In this document: piece by piece, positions 1-5,340 of the stretch
How the letters are laid out: each line of letters starts with the position of its first letter
Position numbering within the stretch: the stretch's first letter is position 1
Source: Desulfohalobiaceae bacterium
GTDB taxonomy: Bacteria > Desulfobacterota > Desulfovibrionia > Desulfovibrionales > Desulfothermaceae
Direction: 5' to 3'
Assembly (NCBI GenBank): GCA_021737525.1
Contig: JAIPDU010000125.1
Coordinates: forward strand, 1 to 5,440
Length of the DNA stretch: 5,440 nt
Position numbers and translations under genes: made by a program
Notes under the pieces: generated by a model
The model's input: the letters and a program-made list of their open reading frames with translations, nothing else
Databases searched by the model: none
Told to the model about the DNA's origin: nothing

Positions 1-1
1 G

Positions 2-2086
2 GAAGAGCCGGCGCCCGGCGCCCCGGAAATCAAAGATGCATTCCCGGCAACAGCGGAGAAACCCGCTGCACCTCCTCCGGAGCCCGGAGAGAAGCCAGAG
101 AAGCCGACCAAGAAGAAAAAGAAGAAGGAAAAGCGCACTGTCGATGTCTCCGGCCTGTACAACGGGCAGGAAGCCCAGGAGCCCGCGGTCGAGGAAAAGC
201 AGGACAAGCCGAAGAAAGGCAAGGCCGGTAAGCAGCCCGGAAAGAAGAAAGGCGCAAAGGGCAGGCCGGAAAAGGCGGACAGGGCCAAGCAGGCCAGCAA
301 GCCCGCGGCTGCGCAGCCGCAAAAGGCGGCCAAGCGCAAGATCCGGATGCAGGAGGCCGTCAAGGTCTCGGAGCTCGCCCAGGAGATGGGGGTCAAGGCC
401 CAGGAGATCATCAAGACCCTCATGGGGCTGGGGATCATGGCCACCATCAACCAATCCCTGGATGTGGACACCGCCTCTGTCATCGCGGCGGAATACGGCT
501 ATGACGTGGAGGAGACGGGCTTCTCCGAGGCCAGCTATCTCGGCTCCGAGCGCGAGGACAGCCCGGAGGAGCTGCAGCCCAGGCCCCCTGTGGTCACCAT
601 CATGGGCCACGTGGACCACGGCAAGACCTCGCTCTTGGACGGCATCCGCGAATCCCACATCATGGACAGCGAATCCGGGGGCATCACCCAGCATATCGGG
701 GCCTACCAGGTCACCATCCGGGACAACACCATCGTCTTTCTGGATACTCCGGGGCACGAGGCGTTCACGGAAATGCGCTCCCGCGGGGCCCAGGTCACGG
801 ACATCGTGGTCCTGATCGTGGCCGCGGACGACGGGGTCATGGACCAGACCAAGGAGGCCATCAACCACGCCCGGGCCGCGGAGGTCCCCATACTTGTGGC
901 AGTGAACAAGGTGGACAAGGACAATGCGGACACGGAACGGGTCAAGCGCGAGCTCGCCGAACAGGACCTCCTCCCGGAGGACTGGGGAGGCGATACCATC
1001 TTCACCTATATCTCGGCCAAAAACCGGCAGGGAATCGACCAGGTTTTGGAGATGATCCTGCTCCAATCCGAAATGCTCGAGCTCAAGTCGAACCCGAACA
1101 AGCGGGCCAGGGGCCACATCGTGGAGGCCGAGCTGGACAAGGGCAAGGGCCCGGTGGGAACCGTGCTGGTCCAGGAGGGAACTCTGCGCACCGGGGATGC
1201 CGCTGTCTGCGGCCTGTATCACGGCCGCGTCCGGGCCCTGTTCAATGACCGCGGCCAGAGGATCAAAAGCGCTGGCCCGTCCACACCCGTGGAAGTCCAG
1301 GGCCTGGAGGGCGTGCCCAACGCAGGGGACGAATTCGTGGTCCTGCAGGACGAGAAGGTCGCCAAGCGCATTGCGGAGTCCAGACAACAGAAACAGCGGG
1401 AAAGGGACCTGGCCCAGGAGGGCAAGGTCACCCTGGAGAGCTTCTTCCAGGCCAAGAAGGAGGAAGAGCTCAAGACCCTGAACCTGATCCTCAAGGCGGA
1501 TGTGCACGGCTCCCTGGAGGCAGTGTCCGAGGCCGTGCAAAAGCTCTCCACCGAGGAGGTCCGGGTCAAGATCATTCACGGCGGTATCGGCGGCATCACC
1601 GAATCGGACATCAAGCTGGCCTCGGCTTCCCGCGCCGTGCTCATCGGCTTCAATGTGCGGCCCACGGCCAGGATCATGGACGTCGCCGAGAACGAGGGCG
1701 TGGACATCCGCTACTACAACGTGATCTATCAACTGGTGGGCGAGGTCAAGGAGGCCATGGCGGGCCTGCTCAATCCCGTAACCCGCGAGGTCTACCTGGG
1801 CCAGGCCGAGGTCAGGGACACCTTCAATGTCCCCAAGGCGGGAACCGTGGCCGGATGCTACGTTGTGGACGGCAAGCTGCAGCGCAACGCCAGCGTCAGG
1901 CTGTTGCGGGACGGAGTGGTGGTCCACTCCGGCAAGCTGGATTCCCTCAAGCGATTCAAGGAGGACGCCAAGGAAGTCACCAAGGGCTACGAGTGCGGAG
2001 CCGGACTCGCCGGATACAACGACATCAAGGTGGGCGACGTTCTGGAGGCCTATACGGAGGTCCAGGAGCGTCCTTCCCTGGACTAA
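2..2086 (+). CDS. infB: Translation initiation factor IF-2, 5'-truncated by window edge
   Basis: IF2 is the GTPase that places formyl-Met-tRNA on the 30S subunit and promotes 50S joining. The frame is open from the left edge, so the N-terminus is missing; 694 residues are visible. Visible residues 1-115 are a Lys/Pro/Ala/Glu-rich low-complexity linker. An IF2_N module follows (about 116-170, VKVSELAQEMGVKAQEII). The G domain has all motifs: GHVDHGKT (202-209), switch I GGITQHIGAY with Thr229, DTPGH (248-252), NKVD (302-305) and SAK (338-340). Next come the domain II beta barrel, domain III from about 493 (LILKADVHGSLEAV) and the C-terminal initiator-tRNA-binding domain from about 596, with the conserved Glu-Cys-Gly at 664-666. 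ATG 347 is not taken as the start because homologous sequence continues upstream and no Shine-Dalgarno precedes it. No frameshift or missing catalytic residue is seen. The identification is essentially certain; the true start is outside the window. Confidence 0.98.
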   Translation, partial: EEPAPGAPEIKDAFPATAEKPAAPPPEPGEKPEKPTKKKKKKEKRTVDVSGLYNGQEAQEPAVEEKQDKPKKGKAGKQPGKKKGAKGRPEKADRAKQASKPAAAQPQKAAKRKIRMQEAVKVSELAQEMGVKAQEIIKTLMGLGIMATINQSLDVDTASVIAAEYGYDVEETGFSEASYLGSEREDSPEELQPRPPVVTIMGHVDHGKTSLLDGIRESHIMDSESGGITQHIGAYQVTIRDNTIVFLDTPGHEAFTEMRSRGAQVTDIVVLIVAADDGVMDQTKEAINHARAAEVPILVAVNKVDKDNADTERVKRELAEQDLLPEDWGGDTIFTYISAKNRQGIDQVLEMILLQSEMLELKSNPNKRARGHIVEAELDKGKGPVGTVLVQEGTLRTGDAAVCGLYHGRVRALFNDRGQRIKSAGPSTPVEVQGLEGVPNAGDEFVVLQDEKVAKRIAESRQQKQRERDLAQEGKVTLESFFQAKKEEELKTLNLILKADVHGSLEAVSEAVQKLSTEEVRVKIIHGGIGGITESDIKLASASRAVLIGFNVRPTARIMDVAENEGVDIRYYNVIYQLVGEVKEAMAGLLNPVTREVYLGQAEVRDTFNVPKAGTVAGCYVVDGKLQRNASVRLLRDGVVVHSGKLDSLKRFKEDAKEVTKGYECGAGLAGYNDIKVGDVLEAYTEVQERPSLD

Positions 2087-2115
2087 CCTCAGTGCCGCAA
2101 TCCATGCCTCTCACG

Positions 2116-2141
2116 AGCTCGTTTCCCAACGGAAACGGGTT
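2116..2141 (+). promoter_or_regulatory. Upstream hairpin competing with the terminator-like stem
   Basis: The core is a 7-bp perfect stem with a 4-base loop, CGTTTCC-CAAC-GGAAACG (2120-2137). It extends to 11 bp (2116-2126 with 2131-2141) if two G-U pairs are allowed. Its 3' arm is the same segment that forms the 5' arm of the next hairpin (2131-2150), so the two cannot form together. It begins 30 bases after the infB stop. Structure is read directly from the sequence; a role as an anti-terminator is inference. Confidence 0.5.
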
Positions 2142-2154
2142 GCCGTTTCTTTTT
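2131..2154 (+). terminator. Intrinsic-terminator-like hairpin after infB
   Basis: A perfect 7-bp stem with a 4-base loop, GAAACGG-GTTG-CCGTTTC (2132-2149), plus a possible G-U pair at 2131/2150, is followed directly by five T residues (2150-2154). This is the form of a rho-independent terminator, with a rather short stem and a U-tract interrupted by CCC. It lies between infB and the DUF503 gene, so it could lower expression of the downstream genes, or form only when the overlapping hairpin 2116-2141 does not. Whether it terminates is not shown by sequence alone. Confidence 0.5.
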
Positions 2155-2217
2155 CCCGAAAAGGAACAAAAGTGAGGTGATAGCATTTTTCGATTTTCTT
2201 GTTTCTTTTTCCGAAAG
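2145..2217 (+). repeat. Imperfect direct repeat pair in the infB-DUF503 gap
   Basis: The 12-mer GTTTCTTTTTCC occurs at 2145-2156 and again at 2201-2212, 56 bases apart. Similarity continues for about five bases (CGAAAA against GAAAG) after a one-base indel. Each copy can fold on itself: 2145-2153 pairs with 2159-2167 (9 bp, one G-U) and 2202-2208 pairs with 2214-2220 (7 bp, one G-U). The stretch is conspicuously T-rich compared with the GC-rich genes on either side. No function can be assigned. Confidence 0.45.
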
Positions 2218-2285
2218 AAGAAGCAGAGCTGGTTCATTGCCGGGCCTCACACCCAACAGCGTCCCTTGAGATCAACACGAGCGCC

Positions 2286-2573
2286 ATGTTCATCGGATCA
2301 CTGCAGATCACATTCAGGCTCCACGGCGTCTTCTCCAAAAAGCAGAAGCGCGGCTTGGCCAACAGCCTGAAGCAGAAGCTGCGCAATTCCTTCAATGTCT
2401 CGGTCTCCGAGATCGCGGAACAGGAAAGCCTGGACTACCTTGTTCTGGGCATCGTTACCCTGACCACGGATACCAGGTCGGCCCACAGCGCCATGCAGAA
2501 GATCCTGAACAAAGTGGAAGCCACCTCTCCGGAAGAGGTCCTGGATGTCTCCACCGAGGTGTTCCACGCCTGA
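2286..2573 (+). CDS. ylxP: DUF503 / YlxP family protein
   Basis: A 95-residue protein matching the small DUF503 family (YlxP in Bacillus), usually about 90-100 residues long and often found beside infB and rbfA. Recognisable features are the opening MFIGSLQITFRLHG, the Lys-rich KKQKRGLANSLKQKLRNSFNVSVSEI segment, in which 'KRxxxxSLxxRLRxxFNVSV' is the family signature, and the IVTLTTD strand before a final helix. The biochemical role of the family is not firmly established; its neighbours suggest a link to ribosome biogenesis or translation. The start at ATG 2286 gives the expected family N-terminus. An in-frame TTG at 2199 would add 29 unrelated residues and is rejected. The Shine-Dalgarno is poor: only GAG at 2279-2281, four bases from the start. 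A 45-base gap separates it from rbfA. Family assignment is firm; function is unknown. Confidence 0.93.
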   Translation: MFIGSLQITFRLHGVFSKKQKRGLANSLKQKLRNSFNVSVSEIAEQESLDYLVLGIVTLTTDTRSAHSAMQKILNKVEATSPEEVLDVSTEVFHA

Positions 2574-2590
2574 TCCCTGGAACCAATCAT

Positions 2591-2610
2591 TTTTCCGGAT
2601 TACCGGGAGA
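2591..2610 (+). promoter_or_regulatory. Hairpin covering the rbfA ribosome binding site
   Basis: The rbfA Shine-Dalgarno is GGGAGA (2605-2610), eight bases before ATG 2619. It sits in the 3' arm of a stem, TTTTCCGG (2591-2598) with CCGGGAGA (2603-2610), around the loop ATTA. Four G-C pairs close the loop, followed outward by two A-U and two G-U pairs. The fold would hide the ribosome binding site. The outer half is weak, so breathing or chance pairing is possible. Confidence 0.4.
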
Positions 2611-2618
2611 AATACAAT

Positions 2619-2948
2619 ATGCGCAAGGGCACATCCAGACGGGCCTTCCGCCTGGAGGAACACATCAAAAAAGAGCTCAGCCGAATCCTGATTGAGGATA
2701 TCCAGGATCCCAGGCTGGAGCTGGTCACCATCAGCGGGGTGCGGCTCAACAGCGACCTTACTGTCGCCGAGGTCCTCTACACCCACGCCTCGGACGCGGA
2801 CAAGAGAGAGGAGGCCTACCAGGGACTTTCCAGCGCTAAGGGGCGGATCCGCCATCTGCTGGGACAGAGCTTGAAACAGAAGTTTGTGCCCGAGCTCCGC
2901 TTCAAGTGGGACGACTTCCTGGAGACCATGATCTATGAATCCCCGTAG
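2619..2948 (+). CDS. rbfA: 30S ribosome-binding factor A
   Basis: RbfA binds immature 30S subunits near the 5' helix of 16S rRNA and assists late maturation; in enteric bacteria it is needed for growth in the cold. The 109-residue product is close to the usual length. It has the family order: a basic N-terminus (MRKGTSRRAFRLEEHIKKELSRIL), the 'DPRLELVTISGVRLNSDLTVAEVLYT' beta region, and the KH-type helix-kink-helix with Ala-x-Gly in SSAKGRIRHLLGQSL, followed by VPELRFKWDD. ATG 2619 is supported by GGGAGA at eight-base spacing. Its last 14 bases overlap the start of the DHH gene, which suggests translational coupling. The sequence looks intact. Confidence 0.97.
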   Translation: MRKGTSRRAFRLEEHIKKELSRILIEDIQDPRLELVTISGVRLNSDLTVAEVLYTHASDADKREEAYQGLSSAKGRIRHLLGQSLKQKFVPELRFKWDDFLETMIYESP

Positions 2949-3954
2949 CCAGATCCTGGAAATCATCCGCGAGAACCGGAAGTTCCTCATCCTGTCCCAC
3001 ACCAGTCCGGACGGCGATGCCGTGGGCTCCATGTTCGCCTTGGGCTGCATTCTTCGCTCCCTGGGAAAGGAAGTCCATCTCTGCAACGAAAGCGGCCTCC
3101 CGGAGCGATTTTCCTGGCTGGCCGCAGCGGACCAGGAAGTGCTCACCCAGGTCCCCGGGGACAACTACGACTGGGCCTTCGCCCTGGATTGCGGGGCCGC
3201 TTCCCGCGTGGGCAGCGGGATCGAATCCGCCGTGGATTTCCGCTTCAGCATCAATATCGACCATCATCAGGGAAACACCCTGTTCGGGGCAGTCAACTGG
3301 GTCGAGACCCGTTCTTCGGTAGGGGAGATGATCGCCCTGCTGGGCCGCGATCTCGGCCTGCAACTCTCCGGAGCACTGGGAGAGGCCCTGTATCTGGCCC
3401 TGGTCACGGATTCCGGCTTCTTCACCTACAGCAACACCACCGCGGAGACCCTTCGCGTCGCCGCGGACATCCTGGAGCACGACCTGGACCTGGACCGCTT
3501 CAACGCGAATCTGCTGCGCCAGTGGAGCCCCGGCACGGTAAAGCTGCACGGTCTTGTTCTGGACAAGGCCCATCTCGCGGTGAACGGCCGCGTCGGGGTT
3601 GTTACCGTGGATCGGGACATGCTGGAGCGGAGCGGGGGCTCCTGGGAGGACACGGACAGCTTGGTGGACTACATGCGCCGCGTACGCGGGGTGCGGGTAT
3701 CGCTCTGCCTCAAGGAGAAGGAGCCCGGAGTGGTCAAGATGAGCCTACGCTCCTGGGGCGAGGTGGATGTCCAACGAATCGCCTCCGGTCTGGGGGGAGG
3801 CGGCCATGCCAACGCCGCTGGAGGCGTGCTGCATACCGGTCTGGGCGAGGCGAAGGATCGCGTGATTCGACATATCGCCCGGCACATGGAAGAGGCTTCT
3901 TCGGAGGCAATGCCAGAGGATCAAGCCGCTGACGCGAGGTCGCCCCTTCCATGA
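2935..3954 (+). CDS. nrnA: DHH/DHHA1 phosphoesterase, NrnA-like nanoRNase / pAp phosphatase
   Basis: A 339-residue protein of the DHH phosphoesterase superfamily. NrnA-type enzymes hydrolyse 2-5 nucleotide RNAs to mononucleotides and convert 3'-phosphoadenosine 5'-phosphate to AMP, using two Mn2+ ions. The expected metal ligands are present: His22, Asp26 and Asp28 in HTSPDGDAVGS; Asp85 in LDCG; Asp109-His110-His111 (the DHH motif) in NIDHHQGN; and Asp159 in VTDSGFF. The C-terminal DHHA1 substrate domain has GGGGHANAAGG at 287-297. ATG 2935 is inside rbfA, with GGAG at 2921-2924 ten bases upstream. Its stop overlaps the truB start (ATGA). pAp removal matters in sulfur-assimilating cells, and nanoRNA clearance complements PNPase encoded just downstream. 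The family is certain; the exact substrate preference (nanoRNA, pAp or a cyclic-dinucleotide product) is inferred. Confidence 0.93.
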   Translation: MNPRSQILEIIRENRKFLILSHTSPDGDAVGSMFALGCILRSLGKEVHLCNESGLPERFSWLAAADQEVLTQVPGDNYDWAFALDCGAASRVGSGIESAVDFRFSINIDHHQGNTLFGAVNWVETRSSVGEMIALLGRDLGLQLSGALGEALYLALVTDSGFFTYSNTTAETLRVAADILEHDLDLDRFNANLLRQWSPGTVKLHGLVLDKAHLAVNGRVGVVTVDRDMLERSGGSWEDTDSLVDYMRRVRGVRVSLCLKEKEPGVVKMSLRSWGEVDVQRIASGLGGGGHANAAGGVLHTGLGEAKDRVIRHIARHMEEASSEAMPEDQAADARSPLP

Positions 3955-4883
3955 GCCACAAGAGCGATCTGCCCGAGCAACAGCACGGCGTCCTGGTCCT
4001 GAACAAGCCCAAGGGTCCCACCTCCACGGAATGTCTGGAGCGGATCAAGAAAGGGCTCAGGCAGAAAAAGATCGGGCACGCCGGGACCCTGGATCCGCTA
4101 GCCAGCGGTGTTCTTTTGGTTGCCCTGGGCCGGGCCACCAAGCTCACTCCCTATCTGGTGGAAGGGGACAAGGTCTACCGGGGCTGGATCCAGCTGGGCC
4201 GGACCACTGACACCTATGACACCCAGGGAGAGGTCCAGTCCGAGGGGGATTGGCGCGGCCTGGACACGGGGGATCTGCAGCGGGAGATCGCCTCTTGGCG
4301 GGAGATCACTGAACAACACATTCCGCCTTTTTCCGCAACCAAGCACAAGGGCAAACCCCACTACCGCATGGCGCGCCGCGGGGAGACCCCGCCAGAAAAA
4401 ACCAAGCCCGTACGTATTGACCGTGCGGAGACATTGGCCGTAGAATTACCGATTGTTCAATTCCGGATCACGTGCTCCAAGGGCACCTACATCCGCTCCC
4501 TGGCCCACAGCCTGGGGACGCGACTCGGTTGCGGAGCCGTGCTTTCGGATCTGATACGGGAGGAAAGTCGTCCCTTCGGCCTGGACCGGGCAGTGGAGCT
4601 GGAGAACCTGCTCCACGACCCCGGACTCTTGCCGAGGCATGTGCTCTCCCTCCCCGAGGCTCTGCCCCATTGGCCCAAGCTCTACCCGAGCAGCGCCCAA
4701 GCAGCCGGAATCAAGAACGGAAACTGGCTCAAAGCGGACGAGCTGCAAGGGCACACTCCCGGGGGCGAAGGCGAGAAGGCCCTTTTCCTGACCACTCAGC
4801 GGGCCCCGCTCGCCCTCATGGAGACGCGCCTCTGGCGCGGAGAGCTCTATTGGGCCATTCTCAGGGGGCTCTGGTCATCCTAG
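3951..4883 (+). CDS. truB: tRNA pseudouridine(55) synthase
   Basis: TruB isomerises U55 to pseudouridine in the T-loop of elongator tRNAs and also acts as a tRNA chaperone. The 310-residue product is close to family length. It opens with GVLVLNKPKGPTS, and the catalytic Asp48 lies in GHAGTLDPLASGVL, the same number as in the E. coli enzyme. Tyr76 in KVYRG matches the conserved active-site Tyr. The RTTDTYDTQGEV loop and the CSKGTYIRSL motif with Arg182 are both present. PPFSATKHKGKPHY replaces the commoner PPxYSAxKxxGxxxY, with Phe127 where Tyr is usual. The C-terminus (about 250-310) is the divergent PUA-like or TruB_C region. The start overlaps the preceding stop as ATGA, with GAGG at 3936-3939, so translation is probably coupled. 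Identification is firm. Confidence 0.97.
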   Translation: MSHKSDLPEQQHGVLVLNKPKGPTSTECLERIKKGLRQKKIGHAGTLDPLASGVLLVALGRATKLTPYLVEGDKVYRGWIQLGRTTDTYDTQGEVQSEGDWRGLDTGDLQREIASWREITEQHIPPFSATKHKGKPHYRMARRGETPPEKTKPVRIDRAETLAVELPIVQFRITCSKGTYIRSLAHSLGTRLGCGAVLSDLIREESRPFGLDRAVELENLLHDPGLLPRHVLSLPEALPHWPKLYPSSAQAAGIKNGNWLKADELQGHTPGGEGEKALFLTTQRAPLALMETRLWRGELYWAILRGLWSS

Positions 4884-4902
4884 AACAGAAACAAACCAGG
4901 CA

Positions 4903-4908
4903 AGGAGG
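4903..4908 (+). promoter_or_regulatory. rpsO Shine-Dalgarno
   Basis: AGGAGG is a complete match to the anti-Shine-Dalgarno core. It lies seven bases before GTG 4916 and fixes that codon as the rpsO start. It is the strongest correctly spaced site in the window, fitting a highly expressed ribosomal protein and compensating for the GTG start. Confidence 0.9.
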
Positions 4909-4915
4909 AATCGCT

Positions 4916-5185
4916 GTGGCCTTATCCGTGGAAAGAAAGCAGGAAATTATCGATCAGTACAAGCAGCACGAGAGTGACACCGGATCCCCAGAGGTCCAGA
5001 TCGCGCTGCTTACCAGCCGTATCGAGCATCTGACGGAGCACTTCAAGACCCACAAGCACGACTACCATTCCCGCAACGGCCTGCTGCAGCTCGTGGGCCA
5101 GCGCAGAAAGCTCTTAAACTACCTGCGCAAAAAGGACGTCAATCGTTACCGCGATCTGATCAAAAGACTGAACCTGCGCAAGTAA
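4916..5185 (+). CDS. rpsO: 30S ribosomal protein S15
   Basis: S15 binds the three-way junction of helices 20-22 of 16S rRNA and organises the central domain of the 30S subunit. The product is 89 residues, exactly the usual size. Conserved RNA-contacting residues are visible: the DTGSPEVQIALLT segment (21-33) with Thr22, Gly23 and Gln28; Arg35; and HFKTHKHDYHSRNGL with His42, Asp49 and Ser52. QRRKLLNYLRKKD follows at 62-74. The start is GTG. A longer in-frame reading from 4472 is rejected because it overlaps truB and lacks homology before the GTG. Only 32 bases separate it from truB, too short to show an obvious promoter or an extended S15-binding leader, although part of such a structure could include truB sequence. 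Confidence 0.98.
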   Translation: MALSVERKQEIIDQYKQHESDTGSPEVQIALLTSRIEHLTEHFKTHKHDYHSRNGLLQLVGQRRKLLNYLRKKDVNRYRDLIKRLNLRK

Positions 5186-5187
5186 GC

Positions 5188-5209
5188 CCGGTCTGTGCGG
5201 TCAGGCCGG
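5188..5209 (+). promoter_or_regulatory. Hairpin just after the rpsO stop
   Basis: CCGGTCTG (5188-5195) pairs with CAGGCCGG (5202-5209) over 8 bp with one G-U, around the 6-base loop TGCGGT. It starts three bases after the stop codon. No U-tract follows, so it is not a standard intrinsic terminator. It could protect the rpsO 3' end from exonucleases or form part of a processing site. An alternative pairing of 5186-5191 (GCCCGG) with 5236-5241 (CCGGGC) competes with it. Confidence 0.45.
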
Positions 5210-5259
5210 ACACGACCCCATACGTCGATCCCGCGCCGGGCCGCTCGGAATCAGCGCAC

Positions 5260-5300
5260 GGAAGGGGCCTGTTCTCTTGCGCAAGAGAACAGGCCCTTCC
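5260..5300 (+). promoter_or_regulatory. Long palindrome in the rpsO-pnp gap, likely processing hairpin
   Basis: A 32-base perfect inverted repeat (5265-5280 with 5281-5296) is centred on TTGCGCAA with no spacer. It extends by four more pairs (GGAA 5260-5263 with TTCC 5297-5300) if one bulged G at 5264 is allowed, giving about 20 bp in all. As RNA it would be a long, very stable stem with a tiny loop. C residues and A's follow, not U's, so it is not a canonical intrinsic terminator. In E. coli an RNase III-cleaved stem in the pnp leader mediates PNPase autocontrol; this element occupies the same position. Structure is seen; function is inferred by analogy. Confidence 0.65.
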
Positions 5301-5324
5301 CCCCAAAAAAACACGACTTTTTTC

Positions 5325-5329
5325 AGGAG
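5325..5329 (+). promoter_or_regulatory. pnp Shine-Dalgarno
   Basis: AGGAG lies eleven bases before ATG 5341, a slightly long spacing. It directly follows a C and a run of six T's (5318-5323), which can pair weakly with seven A's at 5305-5311. The ribosome binding site therefore sits at the edge of a possible A-U stem. Confidence 0.75.
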
Positions 5330-5340
5330 CACAAACCAAT

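Noticed and set aside
347..349. ATG as the true infB start or an internal IF2 start
   Set aside because: The frame stays open to the left edge with an IF2-type linker, and no Shine-Dalgarno precedes the ATG.
36..815. 259-codon + strand frame overlapping the infB linker
   Set aside because: Its Arg/Ser/Pro-rich composition is typical of a shifted reading of GC-rich DNA. The IF2 frame is continuous through the same stretch and has the domain homology.
2087..2285. A sigma-70-type promoter in the infB-ylxP gap
   Set aside because: Only partial hexamers were found (TTGCCG at 2140, TAGCAT at 2181) and they are not at acceptable spacing from each other or from other partial matches.
2298..3164. 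288-codon open frame on the minus strand across ylxP and rbfA
   Set aside because: It lies opposite two well-recognised genes and resembles no family I know. Long antisense frames are expected from the strong G/C third-position bias.
3189..3932. 247-codon + strand frame inside nrnA
   Set aside because: It is an out-of-frame shadow rich in Arg, Gly and Pro; the nrnA frame carries all DHH and DHHA1 motifs.
4850..4886. A promoter for rpsO at the end of truB
   Set aside because: TTGGGC (4850) and TAGAAC (4881) are weak matches separated by 25 bases, too far apart to support a call.
5260..5300. The palindrome as a standard rho-independent terminator after rpsO
   Set aside because: C's then A's follow the stem on the + strand, and there is no U-tract on the minus-strand side either. 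The T-run begins 17 bases away.
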